A stretch of DNA of 49,528 nt from Cytophagales bacterium (lineage in GTDB: Bacteria; Bacteroidota; Bacteroidia; Cytophagales; Cyclobacteriaceae): the NCBI GenBank assembly GCA_016124425.1, contig WGNT01000021.1:1-49528 (forward strand), read 5' to 3'. Positions within the stretch are counted from its first letter, which is position 1; each line of letters starts with the position of its first letter. Of the stretch, positions 32,559 through 42,159 are shown one piece after another. A program made the position numbers and the translations under genes. The notes beneath the pieces were generated by a model, which saw only the letters and a list, made by a program, of their open reading frames with translations, ran no database searches and was not told the origin of the DNA.

Positions 32559-34031
32559 ATGGTACAAATGTTTGTTGAGGGAGTAAGTAGCCTGCTAGTC
32601 ACATTCAAAAGGATTGGCAAGCACAACTATGAGTGGGTGTATCTGAACGCAGCGATGAACGGGGCAACAAGTAACGGCGGTAACCCGAAAATAATTGAAT
32701 CCCATTTTGAGGAACGTTTTCCTTCAGTCGACAGGCCGTTTTTTGAAACAATTTACAGGGCTATAGTGGAAGGAAAAAATATGGATGCCGTTTATGAGCC
32801 GATTCGTGGCCTACGGTCCATGGTAAAACTGGAAGGCCATGTAATCCCCCAACCGGATGGTTCATTGCTAGTCTCCTGTGCGTTTATCCCATTTCAGCAG
32901 AAACCAACCCCATTTGCGAATCCTGTATTCCCATCTACGGATGGCGTGGAGAGTGGACGCTTTGAGGCGGGACAACTGTATCAAAGTATTGCACAGAATT
33001 TTCCAAGAGGTACAATTGATGTATTGGATACCTCTCTTAGGTATATTTATACTGATGGCACAGAATACCGCTTATTAGACCTCGATCCCGCTCAGCTGGT
33101 AGGTACCTATCACTTGGACTTATACGAGGGGAAAAATAAGCTCGTTTCCCAAAAAAACCTGGAACTTGTACTTGAAGGCGAGATGGTGAACTATGAAGTT
33201 CAGTTTAGAAAGCAGTTTTACCTAAAAAGTGGTGTCCCCTTACGGAATGAAAAAGGTGAGATAGACCGTATTCTTTTAGTTCAGCAGAACATCACAGATT
33301 CAAAAAAACTGGAGGCTGAACGAGAGGTGCTTATTAAAGACTTAAAATCGCATAATGAGGAACTCTTGCGCTTTGCCTATATCGTCTCTCACAACTTAAG
33401 AGCCCCCATTGTAAATATCTCCTTATTACTCGACCTTTATAATGAATCAAATCCTGCAGATGCGGAAAATGTCGAGGTGATCGAAAACCTGAAGATATCC
33501 ACCAATCTACTACATGCTACGCTACAGGATCTCATTGAAGTAGTGTCAATAAAAAAGCAAAAGATACCAAAGGTTGAGCGGGTGAATTTTAATTTACTTC
33601 TCAACAATGTAGAAAAAAGCCTATTCAATCAGCTAAAGGAGTCCGGCATTAAGATTCACAAGGACTTCACCCATATGAACGAGATGAACTATATCTACGC
33701 CCATCTGGAAAATTTTTTCATGAACTTCCTCACAAATTCGGTAAAATACCGGCATCCGGATCGGGATCCTGAAGTATGGATTACCACGTACCGATTAGGA
33801 GAGTACAGGATTATTGAGTACAAAGATAACGGTATAGGGTTAGACTTGGAGAGATATGGAGATCGGCTTTTTGGATTGTACCAACGCTTTCATAATCATG
33901 TCGAAGGAAAAGGTCTCGGGCTTTACCTCGTGCGCGAGCAAATTCGTGCTAATGAAGGTAAAATAGAAACGGAGAGTGTTGTCGGAGAGGGCTTGCTCTT
34001 TCGCATTTACTTGAGAAACCTTATTCTCTGA
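32559..34031 (+). CDS. PAS-domain sensor histidine kinase (cytosolic, orphan)
   Basis: A 490-residue histidine kinase from ATG 32559 (TTG 32547 and ATG 32568 are alternatives). No membrane segment is seen. PAS-like sensory regions occupy roughly residues 10-265 and end with LVQQNITDSKKLE. The dimerisation helix has the phosphate-accepting His in YIVSHNLRAPI. The ATP domain has the N box NFLTNSVKYRH, the G1 box YKDNGIGLD and the G2 box GKGLGLYLVREQI. No response regulator is adjacent, so its partner is elsewhere. It converges with nagB, 21 bases apart, without an evident terminator. Confidence 0.9.
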   Translation: MVQMFVEGVSSLLVTFKRIGKHNYEWVYLNAAMNGATSNGGNPKIIESHFEERFPSVDRPFFETIYRAIVEGKNMDAVYEPIRGLRSMVKLEGHVIPQPDGSLLVSCAFIPFQQKPTPFANPVFPSTDGVESGRFEAGQLYQSIAQNFPRGTIDVLDTSLRYIYTDGTEYRLLDLDPAQLVGTYHLDLYEGKNKLVSQKNLELVLEGEMVNYEVQFRKQFYLKSGVPLRNEKGEIDRILLVQQNITDSKKLEAEREVLIKDLKSHNEELLRFAYIVSHNLRAPIVNISLLLDLYNESNPADAENVEVIENLKISTNLLHATLQDLIEVVSIKKQKIPKVERVNFNLLLNNVEKSLFNQLKESGIKIHKDFTHMNEMNYIYAHLENFFMNFLTNSVKYRHPDRDPEVWITTYRLGEYRIIEYKDNGIGLDLERYGDRLFGLYQRFHNHVEGKGLGLYLVREQIRANEGKIETESVVGEGLLFRIYLRNLIL

Positions 34032-34052
34032 TTGCTCCAAGCGCATGCTTGT

Positions 34053-34775
34053 CTACAGCAAAGATGCGGCTTCTTTGTCCAATAAAACGCTCACATTGGG
34101 ATGCTTTTGTAAAATGGACGCAGGTAGGGCCGTGGTTATCGGTCCATTTACCATACCTGCTATGGGTTTTGCCTTGCTTTTTCCGAAAGCTACCATGATG
34201 ATCCGTTTTGCATCCATAATCGATTGAATTCCCATTGAAACAGCTTGTTTTGGAATGGCCTCTTCGGACTCAAAATACTTTGAGTTGGCTGCAATGGTTT
34301 CGATGCTTAGTACAGCGATGTGGGTTTTGCTGTCAAAAGGGGTACCGGGCTCATTAAACGCGATATGGCCGTTGGTACCAATTCCTATGAGTTGAATATC
34401 AATCCCTCCAACTGCTTTTATAAGTTTCTCGTAGGATTCACAGTTTTCGGTCAGATTTCCTATTCCGGAAGGTACGTGTGTGTTTGTCGGTTCGATATCT
34501 ATATGCTTGAAAAGGAATTTGTCCATAAAATACCTATAGCTTTGTTCACTCGCCCCGTCAAGACCTACATATTCATCTAGGTTGAAGGTGATCACATCTT
34601 TGTAGCTAGTACCATTTGTTTTGTGGTCCTGTATTAGCATTTCATATACACGCATTGGAGAATTTCCCGTAGATAATCCCAATACAGTCTTGGGGTTTCT
34701 GCGGACAGCTTCGATGATCTCGGCCGTTGCTGCGTTTGCTATTTCCTCTTCGGTAAGGTAGGTAGTAATATTCAT
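34053..34775 (-). CDS. nagB: Glucosamine-6-phosphate deaminase
   Basis: A 240-residue enzyme that converts glucosamine-6-phosphate to fructose-6-phosphate and ammonia. LGLSTGNSPM, FNLDEYVGL and GIGTNGHIAFNEPG match the family; the active-site Asp lies in FNLDEY and the ring-opening His in NGHIAFN. No nagA or other amino-sugar genes adjoin it. Confidence 0.94.
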   Translation of the reverse strand: MNITTYLTEEEIANAATAEIIEAVRRNPKTVLGLSTGNSPMRVYEMLIQDHKTNGTSYKDVITFNLDEYVGLDGASEQSYRYFMDKFLFKHIDIEPTNTHVPSGIGNLTENCESYEKLIKAVGGIDIQLIGIGTNGHIAFNEPGTPFDSKTHIAVLSIETIAANSKYFESEEAIPKQAVSMGIQSIMDAKRIIMVAFGKSKAKPIAGMVNGPITTALPASILQKHPNVSVLLDKEAASLL

Positions 34776-34890
34776 TGATGGTTTGTTGTTTTGACGTTCT
34801 AGTATTACTTTTAATCAGTACAATGGACTTTTCTAATTAACAAAATTTAGTGAATAGACACCAGATTTTATACATTTAGCAACCCCATGT

Positions 34891-35493
34891 CTATCCTAAT
34901 GTCGGTAAACTAAGTTTGAATTTTACCGCTACAAGTCGGATACTTATAATTAGGCTGATGGATAGCAAAAGGTTAATGTCACGGTTAAGGCCAAAATGGT
35001 TAGCCACTACATAAAGGATAGCTCCTGTCAGACAAGCGGAGGCATAAATTTCTTTTCGAAATAAGATCGGTATCTCATTGGTGAGGGTATCTCGAATCAC
35101 GCCTCCCATAACCGCTGAAAACATGCCCATAATTGCCGCTACTTCTACACTAAACCCTAAGCTGAGCGTTTTCTCAACTCCCAAAACCGTAAAAAAACCT
35201 ATTCCCAACGTGTCAAACAAGAATAGTGTTTTTCGGAGTTTGGACACAAAGCGGAAGAAAAGGAAGGTAATGAGTATTCCGGCTAGAATAGCATATAGAA
35301 AATAAACATTTCCAATCCACACAAGTGGATGGGCACCTAGTAGAATATCACGTAAACTCCCTCCTCCAATAGCGGTAATAAATCCAGTAAATCCAGCGCC
35401 AAACAAATCGTGTCCCTTATCTTGTATAGCGAGTGCCCCAGAAATGGAGAAGACAAAGGTGCCGACCAGCTCCAGTGCATATTGTAGTTCCAT
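34891..35493 (-). CDS. Trimeric intracellular cation channel (TRIC/UPF0126) family protein
   Basis: A 200-residue membrane protein from the ATG at 35493 (MELQYALELVGTFVFSISGA). Starts further upstream would run into the neighbouring methyltransferase gene. The two repeated glycine-rich TRIC motifs are clear: GFITAIGGGSLRDILLG and MGMFSAVMGGVIRDTLTN. Bacterial homologues form trimeric potassium-permeable channels. About seven hydrophobic segments are seen. Confidence 0.9.
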   Translation of the reverse strand: MELQYALELVGTFVFSISGALAIQDKGHDLFGAGFTGFITAIGGGSLRDILLGAHPLVWIGNVYFLYAILAGILITFLFFRFVSKLRKTLFLFDTLGIGFFTVLGVEKTLSLGFSVEVAAIMGMFSAVMGGVIRDTLTNEIPILFRKEIYASACLTGAILYVVANHFGLNRDINLLLSISLIISIRLVAVKFKLSLPTLG

Positions 35494-35530
35494 TCGCTTT
35501 TTTAAAGATTTGCGGCAAAGATAGGTGGTT

Positions 35531-36175
35531 TTAGGGTATTGACCTGCTTTTTTCAAAAACAAAAACGCCCATGGAACGCAGTTCATGTACCAATACCGAT
35601 TTAGGAGGTTCTAGATGGATGAGCATAAACTGTTCCATCATCTTAGCAAGAAGCTTCGCGGTCAGCACGAAACGCTCACTTCCGTCCGGAAGCAAATAGC
35701 GATTGTTTCCTAGGCTTTCAGCTTTTTCAAGTATGTTCCCTGCATCGGTACACATCCGAAGCCAGAATATCCCTTTGGGTTTCAGAGCCCTAATCATTTC
35801 GCCGACCATTTCCATGAAATGTGCTTCATTTTTGGCAAAATGTAAGACCGCACTGCTTAGCACGGCATCAAAAGCCGCGTCATGGAACATCAGCTTCTCC
35901 AAGTCGTTTACCTGAAATCTATGGATGTCAAAATCCTTCCGAATAGAATAGGCATACATGCGCGCCATTTCTATGGATGTTTTGTCTCTGTCTATTCCGA
36001 AAATGTGAAACCCTTCTCGAATGAAATAGTGGGTGTTTCGGCCCTCTCCGCATCCCGCGTCCAAAATCTTCATCGAAGACGTAAACCTGCCCTTAAGTAT
36101 CTGATCCAAGAGGTAGATATCGATGTTGCCAAGAAGCTTATTTAATTCCTTAACGTCCATGAGTAGTTTTGTCAA
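35531..36175 (-). CDS. Class I SAM-dependent methyltransferase
   Basis: A 214-residue methyltransferase with motif I ILDAGCGEGRNTHYF (about 37-51), GIDRDKTSIEMAR and AVLSSAVLHFAKNEAHF. A class I fold of the Methyltransf_11/25 type. Substrate unknown. It lies between the TRIC gene and the outer-membrane barrel gene on the same strand. Confidence 0.85.
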   Translation of the reverse strand: MTKLLMDVKELNKLLGNIDIYLLDQILKGRFTSSMKILDAGCGEGRNTHYFIREGFHIFGIDRDKTSIEMARMYAYSIRKDFDIHRFQVNDLEKLMFHDAAFDAVLSSAVLHFAKNEAHFMEMVGEMIRALKPKGIFWLRMCTDAGNILEKAESLGNNRYLLPDGSERFVLTAKLLAKMMEQFMLIHLEPPKSVLVHELRSMGVFVFEKSRSIP

Positions 36176-36216
36176 AAAGAGATGGAGAAATTGACCGGCA
36201 TGATCGTAATCCGTGC

Positions 36217-37347
36217 TTAAATTACTTCATTCAACCCAAAGTAAAAAGCTCTTTGATCTCCTACGCCAATATCCAGGCGTATGTTCAACCCTTCTTCGTT
36301 TAGTCTGTAGCGGAACCCGATACCTGCCCCATACCGTAATCTACCAGCCGCAAAGGCACCCAATGTTGGCGCCACCTGTCCGGCACTTCCAAAAAGAACC
36401 AGTCCAAAAGCCTTATAAACAGGAAGGCGGTATTCCGCTTGATAGACCATCGCATGCATATCGCGGTATTTTCCTTCGAAATATCCCCTCATTAAGTTAC
36501 TGCCACCAGTCAACGAGACCTGCTGAAAGGGCGGATTACCTGTAGTTAAGCTTACCCACGCCTGTCCCACAAGCATGTGTTTAGGCTTGATTTGTAGGTA
36601 TTTGCGGAAGTCGAATTGGTACTGGCTAAACGTAAAGTTACTCCCCAAAAACCGCTGATAGGTCATTAGGGAAATTTGATGGAAAGCACCGCTGCTGGGC
36701 TGGAAAATATTGTTGCGCGTATCGTAGTTTATTTGTAACCCTAAGCCGGATATCCGCTGACCATCGCTTCCCGGGATAGCTCCGGATGATAGCAGTCCCT
36801 GATCTGTCGTTTCATAGATCGCATCAGTGCGAAATTCATAGCGAGGACCCACATATAGCCCCGAAGCGACCCTTTTCTCATAGTTGATGTGGAAATAAAC
36901 ATAGCGCGTGGCATAAATCTCATCAGTCTGAGGCCTATTGCCGATGCCGTAAAATCGGAAGGGATAGTCTGCTATTTCCAGTCTGGTATTCAGGTATCCT
37001 GTATTGCTCTTCTCCCAGAAGTCGAGCTCCGCAGTTAAAATAGCCTGACGATTTAAGGTATATAAAAAAGTAAGGGGAAGGGATGAGGGCCGTGTTAATG
37101 AATCTTGGCCGTTTACCGGGCGAAAGATCTTGAGAGCACGAACTCCTAATCCCAGGCTCGTCTCGGGAGAGTAGGTTACTGCCGGGATAAACAGCCAAGA
37201 GTCTCGGCTGATAAGATCTATGACTTTATCTGCAAGCCCAAACAGTTCATCTACAGCTCCCTCTTTTGCCGTCGAAGTAGTGTCTTGAGCCTGAAGCTCA
37301 CGCGCTACAGCAAATAAGAGCAGCACACTTAACGTTACCTTCCACAT
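36217..37347 (-). CDS. BamA/TamA-type outer-membrane beta-barrel (surface antigen D15 domain)
   Basis: A 376-residue protein from ATG 37347, giving a signal peptide MWKVTLSVLLLFAVARELQAQ; an upstream ATG at 37386 would overlap the TonB receptor. The C-terminal two thirds have a D15-like barrel: GLGLQINYDTRNNIFQPSSGAFHQI, the LMRGYFEGKYRD loop (the VRGF-like motif) and RYGAGIGFRYRL. POTRA domains are absent or strongly reduced, unlike true BamA (over 750 residues), so it is a short D15-only member. It is 28 bases after the TonB receptor gene and probably cotranscribed with it. Confidence 0.82.
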   Translation of the reverse strand: MWKVTLSVLLLFAVARELQAQDTTSTAKEGAVDELFGLADKVIDLISRDSWLFIPAVTYSPETSLGLGVRALKIFRPVNGQDSLTRPSSLPLTFLYTLNRQAILTAELDFWEKSNTGYLNTRLEIADYPFRFYGIGNRPQTDEIYATRYVYFHINYEKRVASGLYVGPRYEFRTDAIYETTDQGLLSSGAIPGSDGQRISGLGLQINYDTRNNIFQPSSGAFHQISLMTYQRFLGSNFTFSQYQFDFRKYLQIKPKHMLVGQAWVSLTTGNPPFQQVSLTGGSNLMRGYFEGKYRDMHAMVYQAEYRLPVYKAFGLVLFGSAGQVAPTLGAFAAGRLRYGAGIGFRYRLNEEGLNIRLDIGVGDQRAFYFGLNEVI

Positions 37348-37375
37348 TACGAAGCAAAGGTACCATAATCTGTGT

Positions 37376-39778
37376 TTAAAATTCAATAATCAGCCCCACC
37401 GTTGGGAGAATTGATCCTGCTGTACTGCGGATGCTTCTTAGCAAGTACCGGCTTGGATCAGCGGGATCAATCATCGGTAGCCCCTGTTCGTCGCGTATTG
37501 CCACTAGTCGCGGGGGTTGTTCAGCCTGATAGTTGTAGGCATTTTGGATGTCAAAATACCAATTGAGATTCCACCGATTGAAGAAATACTTCTTGTCTAC
37601 CCGTATGTCCAATTGATGGAAACTGTTAAGCCGAGGCTCGTTGATCCGTGAATAGTCAAAAATCCCTTGATTGAATAAATCCCAGTTGGACCTAAGCGAA
37701 GAAGCGTCTTGGTCAAAGGGAATAAATGGAGTACCCCCAAGAAAACGCCATCTGGCACCTATCTCCCAATCTCGCTTGAACCGTTTTCCGGCCGTTAAGC
37801 TTACTATGAACCTGTTGTCCCAAGCGGAAGGAATAAAACCTACTGTATTGGGGTTGGTAAACTCACTTCGGACTAAGGTAAGTGCCGCAATGCCAAAAAA
37901 ATCATTGAAAAGTCGCTGCTGTGCTAAAAATTCCAGCCCATATGCCCTTCCTTCTGCGTCAGAGCGTACGGCCTCATTTCCGATCACGCCAAAATCGGCA
38001 CCAAGGTTTGACAATGCTATTCCGTTTTGTACAGAAGTGGGGTAGTTACTGTAGCGTTTGTAAAACCCTTCGATGGTAAAACGCCGGTTTTTTTCCGGCT
38101 TTTGGATCTCTATGCCCGAGATGAAATGCGTAGCACGGATAAAACGAACGTCGTTTTCCTGATTTAAAAGTATGCCTGCGTTGTTTCGGAAGCCTAAAAC
38201 GGTGTATGGTGGCTTTTGGTAGTAAATGCCGACGTTTGACGTCCAGAATAGGTTGTTTGCAAATTGGTAACTTACGGAAAGTCTTGGACTTATCTGATTA
38301 AGAGGATTTGCGGCTGTTGACCCAAAATCGCTACCATCCATTCTTACACCACCGCTAATTAGGAGTTTTTCGTCATAGTATTTTTTGCTGCCTTGGATAA
38401 AGGCGCCATACGAATGGAAAAAAGAAGTCGCGTTCACATCGGTAGGTTCTCCGTCCGAAACAACCTGACGGCTGAAATCTTCGATATAATACCGGCTATA
38501 CTCGTAATTTATTCCATATTTCAGTGTGTACCCCTTTCCAAAAATGCTGTTCTCTGCCCGGAATTTATTTTCACTTTCTTGCGACAGGTAATTGAAAATC
38601 AGATTTGCCGGATTGGATTCATCATTGTTTAGGTATTTGTATGACCTGTTGTTCAGCATGTTTCTGCTGAGTATGTATGTCCAAAATCCGTTGGATCGGA
38701 ATTTCTTTAGCTTAACCCCGGTCGCGTAGTTCCACTGGGTGGATATGGGCAAGCTGTTTAATAAAAATAGCCGCTCTTCCCGCTCTTCTTCCGATTCCTC
38801 TGTTGGCACGTCGAAATTTAGTACAAACTGGTCTATAGCGCCCACCCCTAAGAACGTTAGTTCCGTCTTGTCGTTTATTCGGGTTTTTGTTTTTAGGGTA
38901 AAGTCATGAAAGGTAGGCAAAAAGGGAAGTCCAATAAGGCGGAATAATCCCTGCAGGTAGGATCTTCTTGCGGAAAGGATATAGGTAGTTTTCTCAGAAA
39001 GCGGACCTTCATTGGACAATGTAAGCTCACTTGCACCAATAGTTAGTTGGGTAAACATCTTATCCCGCCTACCGTCTTTCAGTTCAAACTCAAAAAAGGA
39101 ACTGAGCGAATTCATTCTGTTGGCCGGAAAGGCACCGCTTATCACGTCTACATTCTTGATCAAATTTACGTTCAAAATACCCAAAGGACCACCTGATGAT
39201 CCCTGTGTAGCAAAATGGTTGATAACAGGAACTTCTATTTCGTCAACAAAGAATTTATTCTCGTTCGGCGCACCACCTCGGATGATGATGTCATTTCGAA
39301 AGCTGGCGGTACTTGCTACCCCAGGGAGCGCTTGGATGACCCGGCTGATATCCCTGTTTCCTCCGGGGTAGCGCTCGATTTCGTTTGTGCTTAGCTTTCT
39401 TACGGAAATGGGTGTTTCCTCCGATCTTGAAAATTCTGAGGATACGACCACTTCTTCCAGATCAGACGCTTCTTCTTCCAGTTCAAAGTCAAGTTGTACC
39501 GGCCTCGCCAAGGTTACCTGTACTTCAAAAACAGTCTTTGGCTTATAGCCCACAAATGAGGCCCGGACGTTATATAAGCCTGGCGGGATATTTTCAAGTT
39601 TGTAAAACCCATTCTCATCGGTGACCGTGCCGTTATCCGAACCCTGTATCAAGACATTGGCGAAGGGTATGGGTTCATTGTTTACTGGATTAAACACCCT
39701 TCCTTGTATACTCCCCTGCTGGGCAAGCAGCGTTAAGGAAAACTGGCCAAAAAGTATCACGAGTAAAAGTTTTTTCAT
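37376..39778 (-). CDS. TonB-dependent receptor with carboxypeptidase-regulatory-like N-terminus
   Basis: An 800-residue outer-membrane receptor. It has a signal peptide (1-19), a CarboxypepD_reg-like domain (about 22-100) starting SIQGRVFNPVNNEPIPFANV, then a plug with IIRGGAPNENKFFVDEIEVP, and a C-terminal barrel ending in an aromatic-rich strand. It is shorter than SusC (about 1000) and has no SusD partner, so import of polysaccharide by a Sus system is unlikely; siderophore, metal or other small ligands are more likely. Next to the short barrel protein. Confidence 0.9.
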   Translation of the reverse strand: MKKLLLVILFGQFSLTLLAQQGSIQGRVFNPVNNEPIPFANVLIQGSDNGTVTDENGFYKLENIPPGLYNVRASFVGYKPKTVFEVQVTLARPVQLDFELEEEASDLEEVVVSSEFSRSEETPISVRKLSTNEIERYPGGNRDISRVIQALPGVASTASFRNDIIIRGGAPNENKFFVDEIEVPVINHFATQGSSGGPLGILNVNLIKNVDVISGAFPANRMNSLSSFFEFELKDGRRDKMFTQLTIGASELTLSNEGPLSEKTTYILSARRSYLQGLFRLIGLPFLPTFHDFTLKTKTRINDKTELTFLGVGAIDQFVLNFDVPTEESEEEREERLFLLNSLPISTQWNYATGVKLKKFRSNGFWTYILSRNMLNNRSYKYLNNDESNPANLIFNYLSQESENKFRAENSIFGKGYTLKYGINYEYSRYYIEDFSRQVVSDGEPTDVNATSFFHSYGAFIQGSKKYYDEKLLISGGVRMDGSDFGSTAANPLNQISPRLSVSYQFANNLFWTSNVGIYYQKPPYTVLGFRNNAGILLNQENDVRFIRATHFISGIEIQKPEKNRRFTIEGFYKRYSNYPTSVQNGIALSNLGADFGVIGNEAVRSDAEGRAYGLEFLAQQRLFNDFFGIAALTLVRSEFTNPNTVGFIPSAWDNRFIVSLTAGKRFKRDWEIGARWRFLGGTPFIPFDQDASSLRSNWDLFNQGIFDYSRINEPRLNSFHQLDIRVDKKYFFNRWNLNWYFDIQNAYNYQAEQPPRLVAIRDEQGLPMIDPADPSRYLLRSIRSTAGSILPTVGLIIEF

Positions 39779-39851
39779 ACTGGAGATTAAGTATTTCGAT
39801 ATAATAAGCAGTTGCGTGAAACTATTTGGAAATCAGCACTGTGTAGGAAGT

Positions 39852-40565
39852 CTATACGATGCTCTTTTCCTTTATCCGCCATAGGCGCCACCAAGGAGTT
39901 CCTGGAGAATCATGGTGTTCATAGTGGTAGCCGAAGAAATAGCAACTAATAAAAGCCCAAACATGGTTAGTAGACTGTGAACTAGAATGATGTTTATTGA
40001 TGTGTGTACCTCTATGTGGAAGATAGGTGCCAAAATAAAACAACTGCAATGTGGCCAAAATGGCGGGCAGCATCCAAAATACGATTAAATTTTCCTGTGG
40101 TATAAATAGCTTTAGTAGGTTAAAGGTAACTGCCATCAACAAAACTTGCCAGATGCTTACATATCCCTTGATAAAACTCCAATACCAAAGAAGAAACTTT
40201 TGTGAGGGATGATAATCGGGATCTTTTTCCGTGGCTACAAATCGGTGATGTTCATGGTGCTTTGGGAATAATTTCCAGTAAAAATTGTAGGAAAACAACA
40301 ATGCGCTAAGCCAGCCCAGGGTGTGGTTGACGCGTTTGTTTTCAGATACCAGGCCATGCATAGCATCATGGGCCGTGATAAAAAGTCCGGTATACAGATG
40401 CGTCTGTATAACAACTGCCAAATAGGTCCACCAGTTACTGAAGTCGACCTGAACCTGTAACAAATACAAAAGCGAACCAAGCCATGCAACAATTACCGTT
40501 AAAGCAATGATGACACCCTTCGGATCTATGGACGACTTCGCAGTTTTATTTAAGGAAAATGGCAT
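39852..40565 (-). CDS. crtW: Beta-carotene ketolase CrtW-type (fatty-acid-desaturase fold)
   Basis: A 237-residue membrane di-iron enzyme. The histidine clusters are AHDAMHG, PKHHEHHRF and GYHYEHHDSPGTPWWRL, of which the last is typical for CrtW 4-ketolases and related carotenoid hydroxylases. These introduce keto groups at C4 of beta-ionone rings. It is the last gene of the pigment operon, after ispH. A 4-ketolase would give echinenone or canthaxanthin-type products. A fatty acid desaturase-like alternative exists, but operon and sequence favour CrtW. Confidence 0.82.
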   Translation of the reverse strand: MPFSLNKTAKSSIDPKGVIIALTVIVAWLGSLLYLLQVQVDFSNWWTYLAVVIQTHLYTGLFITAHDAMHGLVSENKRVNHTLGWLSALLFSYNFYWKLFPKHHEHHRFVATEKDPDYHPSQKFLLWYWSFIKGYVSIWQVLLMAVTFNLLKLFIPQENLIVFWMLPAILATLQLFYFGTYLPHRGTHINKHHSSSQSTNHVWAFISCYFFGYHYEHHDSPGTPWWRLWRIKEKSIV

Positions 40566-40596
40566 ACTGAAAAAACAATAAACTTGTTCTTTTCAT

Positions 40597-41442
40597 TCAA
40601 AATTTAACAATTCTATCCTTTACTTGCTCCATTAGCCACATGGGTGTAGATGTGGCCCCACATATTCCTATGGATTGATTGGCTTGAAACCAAGAAGGGT
40701 CAACCTCATCAGGGTTGGAAACAAAGTAGGTATTTGGGTTCTTCTCCCTGCATACGTTAAAGAGCACCTTTCCGTTAGATGATTTTGTTCCACTTACAAA
40801 AACAATATGGTCAAACTTCGAGGAAAAATCCCTCAACTCTTTGTCCCTGTTTGATACCTGCCGGCAAATCGTGTCATTTGTATTTATTGTGATGCCGTTT
40901 TCCCGCAGGATTTGATTGATTTCGTAAAATTTGTCCGTGCTTTTCGTTGTCTGACTGTACAGCGTGATATTACGGGGTAATGATGGAATGTCCAATTCCG
41001 AGATATCCTGAAAAACAATCGCTTTATTACCTGTTTGCCCAAGTAGGCCAATTACTTCGGCATGCCCGTGTTTCCCATAAATGTAGATTGTTTCTTGTTT
41101 GTCAAACGAGTTCTTTATCCTGTTCTGAAGCTTTAGCACAACGGGACAGCTCGCATCGATGAGCGTTAAGTTATTATTTATGGCTAATTCGTACGTGGAG
41201 GGAGGTTCACCATGCGCCCTTATGAGGACTTTTTCTCCGGTGAGTTTTTTAAGGTCTTCGTGGTTGATGATGATGAGGCCCTTCTTGGTGAGTCGTTTGA
41301 CTTCCTCATCATTATGTACAATATCGCCTAAGCAGTACAGATATCCTTCATTATCCAGTATTTCTTCCGCCATCTCAATGGCATATACCACGCCAAAACA
41401 GAAACCCGAATGTTGGTCAATATGTACGTCGAGATTTAACAT
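40597..41442 (-). CDS. ispH: 4-hydroxy-3-methylbut-2-enyl diphosphate reductase
   Basis: A 281-residue 4Fe-4S enzyme, the last step of the MEP pathway that makes isopentenyl and dimethylallyl diphosphate. The first cluster Cys is in HSGFCFGV, the second in DASCPVV, and the third in the region of GICGATSTP. It lies inside the pigment operon between the lycopene cyclase (4 bases upstream) and crtW, so precursor supply is coordinated with carotenoid synthesis. Confidence 0.95.
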   Translation of the reverse strand: MLNLDVHIDQHSGFCFGVVYAIEMAEEILDNEGYLYCLGDIVHNDEEVKRLTKKGLIIINHEDLKKLTGEKVLIRAHGEPPSTYELAINNNLTLIDASCPVVLKLQNRIKNSFDKQETIYIYGKHGHAEVIGLLGQTGNKAIVFQDISELDIPSLPRNITLYSQTTKSTDKFYEINQILRENGITINTNDTICRQVSNRDKELRDFSSKFDHIVFVSGTKSSNGKVLFNVCREKNPNTYFVSNPDEVDPSWFQANQSIGICGATSTPMWLMEQVKDRIVKF

Positions 41443-41445
41443 AGT

Positions 41446-42156
41446 CTATAAACTTCCGGCCTTTCGAAATGTTTTGGTTTCTTTTATCTTTTCGTATACC
41501 GTGTTGACGAATAAAAGCATGCTGAGGTTATATACCGTATCTTCTATGGGCACAGTTCCTATACGTATTCCCAGATTTTCGGCGTTGTTGTAGTACACAA
41601 TTGGCTCATCTATCCACGAACCGGTAAGTACTCCGTTAACCAACATAAAAGGAATAAGGGTCACCAAATACGCTAGAAGAAATCGCCCGAAATGTCTGTC
41701 GTTAAATATAATGAAATGTATCGACAACATGGCTGCAGCAAATATAAAATTTACTGAAGTATACATTTTATCACTATGAAGGATGCCCAAAACCAAAAAT
41801 GAAGGTATCAAGGCAAAAATAATATACTTCGAAACGGATTTGAAGATGTCTTTCTTAACAAAGTATTTAAGCACTTCATAAATGAACACACAGGAATAGG
41901 GCACGAGAAGGAAAAATGACCACTCTTCTATGGGTAGCTCCAAAAAATAGATGCCAAGGATATATCTGGGATTAAATTCCCAAACGCCGGATATCGTGAA
42001 CCAATGATCCCAAGCGATAAACACTATGGCCATCGCAACCGTTGCCGGTAGAAGCGCATAAAGATTACCGGCAAAGTAAATACGGTGCTCAAACGAGCGA
42101 ATTAGCGGATAGGACAGGGTAAACACCATCAGACCTAGGTAATAGTAGCTTTCCAT
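41446..42156 (-). CDS. Lycopene cyclase (CrtYcd-type, two fused domains)
   Basis: A 236-residue membrane protein of the heterodimeric-type cyclase family found fused in Bacteroidota and Archaea. Seven hydrophobic segments are present, each half carrying a cyclase-domain motif: GIYFLELPIEEWSFFLLVPY in the first, with the conserved PxEE. It cyclises lycopene to beta-carotene. It is 3 bases after crtB and 3 bases before ispH, in one operon. Confidence 0.87.
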   Translation of the reverse strand: MESYYYLGLMVFTLSYPLIRSFEHRIYFAGNLYALLPATVAMAIVFIAWDHWFTISGVWEFNPRYILGIYFLELPIEEWSFFLLVPYSCVFIYEVLKYFVKKDIFKSVSKYIIFALIPSFLVLGILHSDKMYTSVNFIFAAAMLSIHFIIFNDRHFGRFLLAYLVTLIPFMLVNGVLTGSWIDEPIVYYNNAENLGIRIGTVPIEDTVYNLSMLLFVNTVYEKIKETKTFRKAGSL

Positions 42157-42159
42157 GGG

